Assembly: GCA_949318235.1 (NCBI GenBank)
Contig: OX439133.1
Location: forward strand, 3,087,097 to 3,151,096
Direction of reading: 5' to 3'
Source of the DNA: Ecdyonurus torrentis
Taxonomy: Eukaryota > Arthropoda > Insecta > Ephemeroptera > Heptageniidae
DNA length: 64,000 nucleotides
In this document: in pieces, positions 36,971-49,044 of the stretch
How the letters are laid out: each line of letters starts with the position of its first letter
How positions within the stretch are numbered: the first letter of the stretch is position 1
Translations under genes and position numbers: made by a program
The notes under the pieces: generated by a model
Database searches by the model: none
The model's input: only the letters and a program-made list of their open reading frames with translations
Told to the model about the DNA's origin: nothing

Positions 36971-37507
36971 CTGAAGTTAAAATATATTTTAATTTTACAT
37001 TATCAAAAATCATTATATTTTAGCTTAAAAATCTTTCATTGAAATGGAGTTTATTGGTCAATAATAATAGATATTATTAATTAAAAAATTAAAAGTGTGT
37101 ATATAATGGTAATGTAGTACATAGTATATATTGATAAGCTTTACTGAATATAGCCCCATTGAACAATTTAGAATATTGGCGCAGTTAATGCGGTATGGAT
37201 AAGAAAATAGAGTGGGTACCGCGTTCTTTTTTTTTAGTAAATTAGTAGTGAATCAGTAATGATCCTTTAACAAATTAGTACTGATCCGTAAACAAATGAC
37301 CATAATTATATCCATTACTTATTCATTAACGGATCATTACTGATTCGTTAATGAATAGTATTGGATATTTTTGGTGCGATTTTTTTAAACGTTTGATACA
37401 ATTCACTAGTGATTTATTAACGCGGCATGAGCTATATAAATCTAGAATATGGATAAAAGAGGACCCGAAACTTTATCAGGGACTCCAGAGGACCCCAGAA
37501 ACTTTAC

Positions 37508-37633
37508 CTTGATTTGTGTAGGCGTCGCTGACACAGAAAATTCCTGTCCCTCCTCAATCTGCGAGCACTCAGTTTGTAATATTTCTGTCTTAATGTTAAT
37601 CTTAGACGATAAATGGCCCTCGGAATCTGCGTG
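37508..37633 (-). CDS. Large nuclear-type gene, exon a, copy 1
   Basis: From a probable AGAG acceptor at 37634-37635 to a GTAAAG donor: 42 codons in phase 0. It encodes INIKTEILQTECSQIEEG followed by an EF...PTQIK end, the same plan as exon b. The 5' boundary is the least certain of the set. No ATG lies upstream in frame nearby, so either more 5' exons exist or translation starts in exon b. Confidence 0.5.
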
Positions 37634-38093
37634 CTCTATTCTATGTATTCAAAATAAACTTTAGATGTAATTTATATATAAAAAAATAAAAAATTATGAT
37701 TTACAAATATTTGATTGCAGTAAAGGAAGGTTTTCGGTTTAAGTAAGTTTGTAGACAAAAATTAAACAATTTTTTTTTTAGCCATGTGATAAGATACAAA
37801 ATGTATCGTAAGTAATCCACATTTCAAAACCCCTTTTTTTTATTTTTCTTTAAAATTTCTTTAAACATACCTTTTTTATGTTTTAATTACAACACAAATG
37901 AGTTATAAACCACTACCGATGTTTTGTATAATTGTTGAAAACGGTACTATATAGGCAGACATATTATTCTTAAAAATTCCTGAGAATGTCTTTGTTTGCA
38001 CTATACCAACTTCAAAAATTTGCTTTTACCAACCTAACAAAAAAAAATTACCTAAAAAAAGCGCCATTAATTCAAAAACATGTTGTGACCAAT

Positions 38094-38285
38094 ATGTCTC
38101 TCACATGTCTTCCAACTCCCTATGCTAGCGCGTAGTCCAATATGAAACGACGCTGCGCCAATAGTAGTGACATCTGGAACTAAAAGCCTCGTAAGCTTAA
38201 CATTGTAGTTCAGGTGTCGCGTGCGGTGTCGCTAGTGTCGCTGGACTACAAAAAGTGCCTGGAGTTGGAAGACATGTGAGAGACA
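38094..38285. mobile_element. Foldback insertion unique to unit 1
   Basis: Arms tgtctctcacatgtcttcca and ggaagacatgtgagagaca are inverted repeats. Unit 2 (near 60117) has only a short stretch at this point, so this is an insertion in unit 1 or a loss in unit 2. A TSD is not clear. Confidence 0.6.
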
Positions 38286-38531
38286 TTGAATGTCACTAAG
38301 TGTCCCGTATACATGTCTTCCAACTCTCTGTATAAATTTGTAGACAAGCATGATTGAAGCTTTTACACTCTAGCGCCGCGATTGGCAGCCAAAACTTCTA
38401 TTACAAATATTGCTTCACAAGTTTTGAGGTCTTATTGTCACCTGAGCGCAAGAATTCAGAGTGGTTATATCTGTTTACGTCATACATTATTTTGTTTCTG
38501 ACATTTAGACAGCTTTATCAATCCTTATCAT

Positions 38532-38685
38532 CAGGGGCGTATCCAGGGGGGGGGGGTCGGGGGTCTGGACCCCCACCCCCGTCAGGTCTGAAAAAGCATA
38601 GGAAATGGGGGTGGTTTCCCCCCTTTTCCTATATGCTCAATATAGGCTCGACCTCTCCCGTCGCAAAATCCTGGATACGCCCCTG
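38532..38685. mobile_element. hAT MITE unique to unit 1
   Basis: Ends CAGGGGCGTATCCAG and CTGGATACGCCCCTG are perfect inverted repeats, with the octamer CTTATCAT duplicated exactly (38524-38531, 38686-38693). Unit 2 has the empty site near 60359-60369 (one octamer, no element), so this insertion followed the unit duplication. Confidence 0.92.
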
Positions 38686-39311
38686 CTTATCATAATAGTT
38701 TAAATAGCCACGAAACGTGTCGCAGTGTTCCCTAGAGAGGGAAATGTAAAACAGCGTGTCTAAAAAATCAGCCAAGAGTCGGAAAACTTGTAAGGGCCGA
38801 CATTGAATGTCACTCATATATATAGACCCCTTGCACATCCTTATGCGCCATGTTTGTGGTGCCTAATGCATTGTCCAGCATAGAGGAAACTTCGTTTTTC
38901 CTAATTTTTCACATAAAAAATTGTTTATTTCAACTCAACAAATTTTTTCATATCCTTCGAGCTTATTAGGAGCTAGAAATAAGGCTTTGTTTGAGCTTTC
39001 AAGCTTCTTTTGCTATTAAAAAAATAAAAATGATGTTTTTCCTATGCTGGCCTATGTATATACATTATATATTTCAATTAAAAAGGAACAGCTGTCTTGA
39101 GGCTCATTATATTAGCAATTTTGTTTAAACCACTTTTGTTTTAACGTTCTGCGCATGCGTAGCAAGTAGAAACGGAAGCTGAATTGACCAAAATTGCTTA
39201 AATCAACCTTAAAACAGTTGTTAAAGAAAGGTCTTCTTACCCCGTATGCTTGCATGTATTTTAATCAAAATAACGAATCGCCATACAAGTGACACGTTAC
39301 ATAACCAGAGC

Positions 39312-39457
<146 letters not shown>

Positions 39458-40409
39458 CGTTCGTGTTACATACCGATAGTGAATCTAATATACTAACATT
39501 ACATTTAAGTGCATGACAAATAATGAGATAAACATTTCGCTTCTCATGACAAAATACGAGATAGACGTTTTGTTTGCAACAACATTGATATGCAGTGCTG
39601 TAATGCAGTCTCGTAAAAACAAATTGTTACATTTACTATCGGTTAATAAACATACACAAATCAAGGAAAAAAAATATCTAAGTATGGTTTCAATTTTTTA
39701 TTTTTATGAAAACATTGATAACATGGATAATTATAGCAATTTAACAAAACTTCAAAATGTCCACCTTTTTATCTCACATAATATGTAAGATTTTTTTTTA
39801 AACAATTTTGTTTAATTATATTAAAAATATATCACAAAAATTATTTTAAAACACATAGCTGTGGAAATATTAAGTTTTATTTGAAACAGGTTTTATAATC
39901 AATACTATTCATCGCAAATTTAGAAAATTTAACAAATGAAGAAGAAAAAGAAAAAAAAAGTAAGAAAATTAAGTAGCTTTCAAATGATTTTTATATGTTA
40001 TCTCACGTTAAAAAAAATACAAGTACCCTTTCTCTTGCTTCATGTTATAGTTGCCATTAATTATTTCATATTTACATTAAAAAAATATAAATAAAGGATG
40101 ACTTTTTTAATGTCATTTAAAAATTAAAAAAAAATTACAAAAAAAAATAAATATAGAAAAAGTTTCAATTTTTTTTTCATGCAAAAAATTCTCATACAAT
40201 ATTCAACGAAACTTCAATTAATAAAATTAAAAAAAAAAAACCTTTTTTTCCTTTTGATGTATCGATTATAAAATTTTAACAAATTTCCACAGCTTTAATT
40301 TTATATCCACATAAAAAAAATTATAATTAAATTAAGTTACAAAATAATAATGACTAATAAAAATGATTTGATTTAAAAAGAGGGAGGGGGAAGGAAAGAG
40401 ACAGTAGCT

Positions 40410-40516
40410 TTGTTCGTAAATTCTGTTCCCTTGCACCAAAAAATGCGCATTCCATTTGAATAACCAAAGCCGATCGTCATTTTTGTTGCAGAGAACAGGG
40501 TTTACGAACAGCATTA
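40410..40516. mobile_element. Short foldback, tgttcgtaaa...tttacgaaca
   Basis: Arms tgttcgtaaattctgttccc and gaacagggtttacgaaca are inverted repeats around a gcgcattccatttgaataac centre. Counterpart at 62228-62330, and a related sequence at about 1138-1220 near the window start. Confidence 0.65.
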
Positions 40517-40612
40517 GTGAACCATATTTATGTTTAAGAAAAAATAATAATATGAATGGCTTAAAATAAAATAGCTTATAATAGAAGTATAGTAACCAGC
40601 AAAACCATATAG

Positions 40613-40815
40613 GTTTTACCAGAATTACATTGAACTGGCTATATACTAAAGCTGCTAACTATTAAACAAATCAATATTGATTGTTGCTAGCAGCTTTAGT
40701 AACCAGTTCAATGTAATCAGCTCGTCATCAGGATTACATTGAACTGGCTACTGAAGCTGCTAACTTGTATACAAATCAATATTGATTGATGCTAGCAGCT
40801 TTTGTAGCCAGTTCA
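40613..40815. repeat. Palindromic-unit tandem array, 2 units
   Basis: Each unit of about 110 bp is itself a hairpin: acattgaactggctactgaa and gctgctaac on one side, gctagcagctttagtagcca and gttcaatgtaat on the other, with ttgtatacaaatcaatattg in the loop. Unit 2 has about five units at 62440-62950. It sits just before block P at the unit joint. Confidence 0.88.
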
Positions 40816-40884
40816 GTGAAATTAGTGTTCACTAATATATATGAATATATAAAGGTTGAATATGAAGTTATATTTTATGTACAA

Positions 40885-42447
40885 AAAGAAAGAAAAAAAA
40901 AAGTTAACAAAAAACAAGACAAAATTTTCTTTTTGCTACACTTAATATTTTCTATCAAACTTAAAAGTACATAATTATATACATGATAAAGAATAAAAAC
41001 AAAATATTATCTCCCTCACTTTATAACTGAATTTAAGATTAATTAAAAAAACAAATTTGAAAGAAAATGCTAGGAGAAACCAGCGCTGGTCTTACCATAG
41101 TAAAGAAAGACCCATAGTTCAGTGACAAATCTTGCAAGCACACATATAAAATACTAACACATTAGAAATATTTCGGCAATAAACTACAAGAGAGATAGAG
41201 TGTCTTCATCAGTCCTTACAGACTTGGAGAGAAACTGTGAATGATCTCTCCGAGTCCGTAAGGACTGGGACACACTCCATCTCTCTTGTAGTTTATTGAC
41301 GAAATATTTCTAATGTGTTAGTTTTTTATATGTGTGCTAGCAAGATTTGTCACTGAACTATGGACTCTCTTCACTATGGGAAGACCAGTGTATGCTTCTT
41401 TTCTTTATCTATTAAATTTATCCCTAACGGAGATGGTTTAATTTCCTTACTCTCTTAAATTAAATATTAAAGTAGGACTCACTGCCGAGCGTACAACACT
41501 CGATCAAGTCCATCTTATTACGTATAAGAGTCTGTATATTAGAGTCCAAAATATAGACTCTATATTGGATACAATAAGGCTATAAAAGAAGTTACTATTT
41601 TTTATAACATTATAATGTATTTAATTACAATCAATTGTAGCTCTTATGTAAGAGTCCATGTAGCTTTTTTTTTACATCAAGTTCACATGTCTATAAGGTT
41701 TTTATTAGCTTTGATAAACATGTGAAAATTGACCTAATTAACAGGTGAACTCTACTATAGCTATATATTTGAGAGTCCATAGATAACTGAGAGAAGTCCA
41801 CATACAAGAGAACCAGACTTATCAATAAAGTTCATATTAACATCGTTTAAACATGATAAAAACGACGTTAATAACAAATGGACTCTACTACAGCTATATC
41901 TTTGAGAGTCCACAATTATATCCAAGACAAGTCCACGTACAAGTGAACCTAACTGGTCAATAAAGTTCAAATTAACATCATTTAAACATAATAAAAACGA
42001 CGTTAATAACAAATGGACTCTACTACAGCTATATCTTTGAGAGTCCACAGTTATATCCGAGACAGATCCACGTACAAGTGAACCTAACTGGTCAATAAAG
42101 TTCATATTAACATGGGTAAACATGGTAAAAACGACGTTAATCACCAGTGGACTCTACTATACAGACAAATCTTTAAGAGTCCATAGTTATATCCGAGACA
42201 GATCCATGCAGACGGCACCGCTGAACTCTGCCTCGGGGGCGTACCGTCACTTCTCTATCCAGTCCAGATGAAACTTGCGCCTGGAGCGGACTGACGTGCA
42301 GGAGAAGTCCAGTAGACTGATGGACTCGTCCAGTGCCATGTACAACGTGCTCGGGTCGAATGCGATACTGTAGACTGGACTGCTGTGTTTACTGCGAGCG
42401 AAATACAACTGCAACAAAATAGCGAGGGGTGAGTAAATATGTGTGTG
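40885..42447. repeat. Unit block P, second copy
   Basis: Homologous to 29281-30990 with the same foldback (41093-41385), fewer 123-bp units (41715-42190) and the WD40-like exon (42247-42408). It separates unit 1 from unit 2. Confidence 0.88.
42247..42408 (-). CDS. WD40-like terminal coding exon, copy 2
   Basis: Same 53-codon exon as at 30789-30950, with a TGCAG acceptor, a YSIAFDPSTLYMAL core and a TGA stop. The one nucleotide difference I noticed is silent. Two near-identical copies with an intact frame and splice site suggest recent duplication. Function and partner exons are uncertain. Confidence 0.45.
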   Translation of the reverse strand: MYFARSKHSSPVYSIAFDPSTLYMALDESISLLDFSCTSVRSRRKFHLDWIEK

Positions 42448-42449
42448 AG

Positions 42450-43865
42450 TAAGTTAGTTAAATATGAATTTGTAGATCATACAAGTAAATTTAATATTGC
42501 ATGTATATAGAGTATGATGTGTATATTCACACGAAAAAATATAAATCACTTAATTTATGCTGCATTTATGTCATTATAGCAGAAATAATGATTAATTAAA
42601 ACAACACAAATAGTTATGCTGTACAACATAATATTTATGCTATATGTAACATTTTTTTTTTTTTTTTTTTTTTGCTTGCCATATTGTGTTATCGTGCTAT
42701 ACACCAATCCCAGTCCCATTCAAGAGACATTGTCTTATCGACAGGTAAGGACTTTCCAATTAATGTAAAAGCACACACGGGACGGCCACGGCCTTAGTAA
42801 ACAGCCCGGCATTCGCCATGACAGCCTAGAGAAACCGTGGAAACATCTACGCCTGCTGGTCGGTGCAATCACATCAATCATGCACCTCCCGAATACTGTG
42901 CGTCGTCATGGAATGCATGTAAACTTACATCGTGCAACGTGTTGGGCTCGCACACTTGACGTACGCACCCAGCAGTGGCTCGAACCTATACTCGGTGAGG
43001 AGTATACAGAGTTGCGAGTCAGCTGCCTTCACCACTCGGCCATACCAGCTTGGTATGAAGTTGTTATAAAGTATAGCATAAATTATGCTATATTGAACAA
43101 ATTGTGCTGAAAATGAGCTATAGTATAGGGTGTGTACGCATGACGTCATTCTAAGTGCTTTTCGATGCTCTTCTTGAGTAATAAACAACACTGCTCAGCA
43201 TAGGACAAACGTAGTTTTTGGCTATACGTTCTTTGGAAAGTTAGCTATTTTTTGGTCATTTTTACTTTTCTTGAATACCTAAGCTACTAATTCAACCTGT
43301 TAACAGCATCAGTGCTCTCAAAAAAATTACAAAGTATTTTTAAACTCGCAAAATGTGCTATTTTTCTATAACGGCCAATGTTATTTAGTACTCATGCACT
43401 TATGACGTCGACTTTAACATGAGTGAAACCACCCTATAGTTATTACGTATATTTAATATTGTCCGTGCATATATGAATATTATAAAAGTCATCGCAATGT
43501 TGAATCACTCAATAACATGCACAAATATAGGAAAATGACTTATTTTGCCAGATGATTTTTTTTTTTTTTTTTTTTTTTAGAGCATTGATGTTGTTAATAG
43601 CTTGAATTAAGTTTTCAAGTATGAAAGAAAAATAATGACCAAAAATTGACTGAAATCCATAAAGAAAATGGATAAACACAAAATTTGTGTTATTTATAGA
43701 TCCAAGATGGCGTCAAAGCGCATTCAGTATGACGTCATACGGATACACTTGTTCAATACAGCGTAAATTACGTGATTTATGTTTAATTACGTTTAATTTA
43801 TGTTAACAAGTCCAGCCTTGTTATTTTATCCAGTTAGAACTAGTTAGAACTAGTACTGAAACACT
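42450..43865. repeat. Insertion-derived sequence specific to unit 2
   Basis: Unit 1 lacks this 1.4 kb between block P and the 165-bp repeats. It contains a poly-T run (42651-42674), a family B copy (42676-42850), two family C stretches (about 43120-43440 and 43545-43735) and AT-rich sequence. I see no gene. Confidence 0.7.
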
Positions 43866-43975
43866 AACAAAACACTACTCAAACGACAGCCTCAAGACCC
43901 AACTAAAATCTCACCAAGACAGAAGTCGTGGTAAACCTAAGCCTGCAGGACACAAACCCTCCCCAGACACATTTC

Positions 43976-44890
43976 CCTTTGACAGGAGGTGTTCCCCAAC
44001 CCTTGCCACGCTCCTGGGACCCTCGCAAGGGGTGCACATCCCTATGACTCTGACCGGCCTATGCTCTACACTGGTGTTCCAGTAGTGATACGCTAGCCGG
44101 GCACATCTGACATCTCCCTTTGACAGGAGACGGTACCCATCTCTTGCCACGCTATGTACCTATGAACTAGTACTGAAACACTACTGAAACGACAGCCTCG
44201 AGACCCAACTAAAATCTCACCAAGACAGAAGTCGTGGTAAACCTGGCCCGCGGACGTGAAACCACCCCGAACACATTTCCCTTTGACAGGAGGTGTTCCC
44301 CAACCCCATCCTCCTGGGACCCTCGCAAGGGGTGATCGTCCCTATCACTCTGACCGGCCTGTGCTCTACACTGGTGTTCCAGTAGTGAACCGCTACCAAA
44401 ACACTAATAAAAATACTAGCCGGGCACACCTGACATCTCTCTTTGACAGGAGATGGTATCCCAACCCTTGCCACCCTCCTGGGACCCTCGCAAGGGGTGC
44501 TCGTCCCTATCACTCTGACCTGCCTGTGCTCTACACTGGTGTTCCAGTAGTGAACCGCTACCAAAACACTAATAAAAATACTAGCCGGGCACACCTGACA
44601 TCTCTCTTTGACAGGAGATGGTATCCCAACCCTTGCCACCCTCCTGGGACCCTCGCAAGGGGTGCTCGTCCCTATCACTCTGACCTGCCTGTGCTCTACA
44701 CTGGTGTTCCAGTAGTGAACCGCTACCAAAACACTAATAAAAATACTAGCCGGGCACACCTGACATCTCCCTTTGACAGGAGATGGTATCCCAACCCTTG
44801 CCACCCTCCTGGGACCCTCGCAAGGGGTGCACGTCCCTATGACTCTGAACGGCCTATGCTCTACACTTGTGTTCCAGTAGTGAAACACTA
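43976..44890. repeat. 165-bp minisatellite (unit 2)
   Basis: Five to six units of the repeat seen at 31090-31540, open on both strands for over 200 codons because 165 is a multiple of three. A further partial unit lies at 44990-45110. Each unit carries ggtgttccagtagtg, part of the iteron motif. Confidence 0.85.
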
Positions 44891-45135
44891 ACTAACTTTA
44901 CATGCATACACTTACCAGCCCAACTAAAATCTCACCAAGACAGAAGTCGTGGTAAACCTGGCCCGCGGACGTGAAACCACCCCGAACACATTTCCCTTTG
45001 ACAGGAGGTGTTCCCCAACCCCATCCTCCTGGGACCCTCGCAAGGGGTGATCGTCCCTATCACTCTGACCGGCCTGTGCTCTACACTGGTGTTCCAGTAG
45101 TGAAACACTAACTAACTTTACATGCATACACTTAC

Positions 45136-45311
45136 CAGCCTTGAACATGAATGAACGCTCGTCGTTGACAGACTTCCCGACACGATTGACGCGCTGTAGT
45201 GTTTTGTCCATATCAGACGATGAGTTTAAAGTGGTTTCGGCTGCCGAAGTCTCATTCGGCGCACTGGGCCCTCTCTTGGCTTTCTTGGCTGCTGGCTTCC
45301 GCTTGGCGGGG
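45136..45311 (-). CDS. Lysine-rich exon X, copy 2
   Basis: Second copy of the exon at 31560-31735: phase 2 in, phase 1 out, basic PAKRKPAAKKAKRG start and DERSFMFKA end. It sits about 0.9 kb beyond the Rep stop on the same strand. Whether it belongs to Rep's transcription unit, the WD40-like exon or another gene is unresolved. Confidence 0.5.
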
Positions 45312-46209
45312 CTGTTAAGAAAAAAAAAAATTACAAAACCGACGAAAAAACTGAAGATATTATAATCACGTTCATTATTATAAAATTACTGTACAATTTG
45401 AGATTGATCAGTAATACAGAAACTAAAACCATTAAAAATTGACGTCTAGAAAACAAAAGCACGCTCGGATTCATAACTTTGAATATTTCCGTTGCTAATT
45501 ATGTATAATCCACTCAAACACAGTTTACTCAAACAGAATGACTTGCAAATTTTAGTAACTTGTAATTTCGTAATTTTTATTTATTTGTACTCCAATTTTT
45601 ATACGTTACATTAGAAGCACAATTTACTTTAATAAATATACTTTACCCCATAATTATAATTGATGCAGAGATCACTACAAACGAATTTTTACTAACTAAA
45701 CAAACGTAAATTTCTTAAAATTTTAAACGATAGTGTTGAAATTTGCATTTTCAACACGTTTTTTAAACGGCATGAGTCGCGAGAATTATAAACAAGTTAA
45801 AAAGTATAAATACTTAACTTTCCGAACTGAATTATATGTTCAATTAGTACTTCGAAAATTTATAAATGATAATATAACCTACCTCATCTTCAACGGAACG
45901 TTAGTTAATAGGATTTCACAAAAAAAGTTCAGGAATTCACAATAAGCAGCAACGGATCCAATATGGCTGACTTCACAAACATTCTTGTCGCCCCTAGCGG
46001 ACAAAACTTGATTCACTTGTCACTAGTGTTTCGTTAGTGTTATGATAGTGAAACACTGGGCAATAGTCAATGTTAATTTACAAAAATATCTAATTTATAA
46101 AAAAACTATATATAAAACATTATCTATACACATCACAATTAAATCGTATAATTTATGTCAATTTTACATTTAAAATTAATAGAACACTTTAAAAATACTA
46201 AAAAAAAAA

Positions 46210-48966
46210 TTAAAAACTGAGTCTTCTGCGCCCGGTCGGTGAAACGCGCGCTTGATCATCAGTTCTCTCGCCAGCAGCTACTCCTGCAAAATAATTCATA
46301 TGTTTATGTAGTGTATTGCTAACTCGTCAACCACGTTTTATAAATAATCTCCAAATTTTAAATTTTAATATGATTAATTAGTCAGACGTTAGTGATACAC
46401 TAGCGGTACGTATTGATATAGCCAGAATACTTACTTTCGTTGCGGACTGAAACGGCGTAGAAATCAGTAATTCTCTTCGAGAGCCTCTGATTACCATTTT
46501 GTACTTCAGTCCTGCACAACCTAGCATTGCCGTTAGTTTGCGTGCCTGTCAAAAATTAGAAACGGCATAAGTACTTCACTGGTGTTTCAGTAGTGATACG
46601 CTAGCGTTTAAGTAAAGTCTTAACCATATTTGGGCGCCAAAGTTTGAAATTTCATTCGTTGGCGTTCCACTAGCGTGTGACTACTGAAGAAACCCTAAAA
46701 TTTCAAATTACTCACCAGATCGTTGGGTATTTTTATTGCCGTTTTCTGTGTTTCTTTGCGAGGCATTAGGTCTGCTACTGGCTTGCACCGTATTAGAGGA
46801 CGAAGGGGTACTACGGTTTTCCGCAATGACACGGCTCCTTTGCGTCCTCTGTCTGTTTTGCGTTGTGGCTCGATTTTCCGCGGCAATATCTAAGAATCAT
46901 ATAAATATAAATTTCTATCCGTTATGAGATAATGAAGGTTGACTGTACATAATGATCTCACTATGTAACTCTTACCGAACGCGCCTCCCTTATACTTCTC
47001 GTTCTGGTTGGCACGTTCGTATCGACAACCGTTTCGGAGATGTCAAATTGAGAACAAAAGGAAGTATTCACGCCACGAAACTCGATGTTCGTCTCCTTCG
47101 CCCTTGGTACTATTATCATATTCCTGCAGTGACGTAACTCCATTGTTACTTGTACGTTCACCATGTGGAATTTCAAATGCTCTGGAATAGCCTTGGACGA
47201 TGTCAGTATAACAGGCACGCTATAGTTGTTGCATACGAGCCCGTTATCGAACGTGACCTGAAATTTGGTTTCAATACACAAATGATTAATGTTCCGTTAA
47301 TGATAGCCTAATGTTAGATATAAAATTCATAAAATATTTGTGATTTACGAAATACTCACGATACTGTCCGTTTCGTACTTCAGGATAGGAAGTATGGTAT
47401 TACCCTCGAAGCGTTTGTTTTCAAGATCTTCAATTACTATTACTTTGTGGAAAGCGGGATTGAAGTGTACCATCGGAGACTTAACGTTAGGGACACGATA
47501 AGCGTACTCGACAGCTCCTGACTTCTCAAGCACGTATTCAATGAGAGTAGTCTTACCACTCTCTTCCGGCCCTATGATGACTAGCGGCTTAGGAAACCGC
47601 TTCACTCCCACACTTCCTTGTTTAACGTCTTCGTGATATGCATTGAACTTCTCAAAAAGTAAGTTAATATAGCATATGCTGGATATACACCAACTGATAT
47701 TAAAAGAAAGTTCAATGCGCTTGTATTCGGTCCATTCCTTAACTTTCATCTGCTGTCTCAATTTGGTCGCATATTTCTGCGCCGCCGTGAATTCATGCAG
47801 ATTTGCAACAAACTCCTTGACTTGCAGTTCGTCCTTGTTAAACAAGCGATGAAATTTTTGATAGTTAGGATGAAACGAAGATGGAGACACATTGAAAAAT
47901 GGGAAGAAATCTTCCTTTGTGATGTAAGCCAGCGTTTTTGGTCTGCTTCTGATACTTCGAAGGTGAATTTGCCTCTCCTGTCCGAAATGGACTTGAATGT
48001 TCTGCAAAAAAAAATGAAAACAACCTTTGAAATACAGTATTTATATAAAAGTAACGATAGGCTCATATTTCACTAGTGAATCACTAATGAAACACTAACA
48101 CATGATATTCATAATACTAAAATAGCACAAACCTGCAGTAAGACTGTGGAAGAAACATCGCTCTTGTAATGGACGTAGGCGTGTATGTGACTAACAAACT
48201 GTAACGACGTCTTGTGACGTTCTAGAGCAACAAAAAATTCGTCCATTACCACGTTCTCTACTTCGCAAAACCCCCTGAATGTTTCCTTCATCTGAGTCTC
48301 GTTGGCAAATTCATTCAATTCGTTACGTTCAAAACTGACAGTTATGAGATAGCTCGGGTGGTACTGTTCTCTCAAAATACTCTCCGAAGCACCTCCTATT
48401 TCTTCTCTTGGCCGTCCTGCTCCTCGACGGTTCTGGTTGTTATTCCGTGCATTAGGAGGGCCATTAGGCGGTGCTTGTGGTTGCGGTGCTTGAGGATCTG
48501 CTAGGAGATTGAAGTGTTGATTCCCTACGGCACGATACTCCAGTACCATAGCCCTAATCTCGGGATCAATTTCATTAACCTCATCAGCGTCTAGGTAGTC
48601 GTTCTGCAGAGGGTCTTCCTGTAAAGCTTCTGGTACGCCTTCGTGGACATCTTCTTCGGCTTCGAACGAGTTCTGATGGAATATTTCTTCAATTTCTGCT
48701 TGATTGGCAGCTTCTTCCTCTTCCTCTTGGGATACATAATGTCCATCATGATCTTGTACTTCTTGGGTTCCTCCTCCTTGATCCGACGCATCATCTCCTG
48801 GTTCGCCTTGCGTTCCCTCTGGTACTCCATCATGTCCATCTTCAATAGGAAGGGTGGCATTTTGAGAAGCGATTGAGGTATTGCTAGGCTGACTACCGTT
48901 AATGAATGATGCACTAAAGAAGGGTGTATCAAGATCTAAAGAACTTTGTGAACCGTTGGCATCCAT
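46210..48966 (-). CDS. Rep-like initiator: HUH endonuclease + SF3 helicase, six exons
   Basis: Exons (minus): 48133-48966, 47360-48001, 46976-47257, 46716-46889, 46435-46545, 46210-46283. The first three junctions are phase 0 with GT-AG sites. After an acidic, Pro/Asn-rich N-terminal half, exon 1 has HUH motif I (YLITVSF) and motif II (HIHAYVHYK). Exon 2 has motif III with the catalytic Tyr (YITKED), Walker A (GPEESGKTTL) and Walker B (VIVIEDL). Exon 3 has motif C (VPVILTSS). This order is that of CRESS-DNA virus and plasmid Reps, which nick and rejoin DNA at an origin and unwind it in rolling-circle replication. About 680 residues, longer than viral Reps of about 300, with introns. Start: ATG 48966, right at a TTTCAG acceptor, or ATG 48975. 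The C-terminal frame is uncertain (see findings). Domain order strong; role inferred. Confidence 0.85.
47286..47318. promoter_or_regulatory. Degenerate iteron triplet in Rep intron 2
   Basis: Three 11-bp units, TTAATGTTCCG, TTAATGATAGC and CTAATGTTAGA, in exact phase inside a 102-bp intron. Also present in copy 1 near 33708-33740. Confidence 0.5.
48069..48099. promoter_or_regulatory. Iteron cluster in Rep intron 1, copy 2
   Basis: ACTAGTGAATC, ACTAATGAAAC, ACTAAC in 11-bp phase, as in unit 1 at 34493-34524. Further intron clusters of this gene lie at 46386-46406 and 46579-46608. Confidence 0.65.
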
Positions 48967-49044
48967 CTGAAACATGCAAAGATCAGTTAGTTAATCGTTA
49001 GTGTTACACCAACATAAATCACCGCTATAACGCTACTACAATGT

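Noticed and set aside
44256..44891. Plus-strand ORF of 211 codons over the 165-bp array
   Set aside because: Repeat translation with an equally long ORF on the opposite strand.
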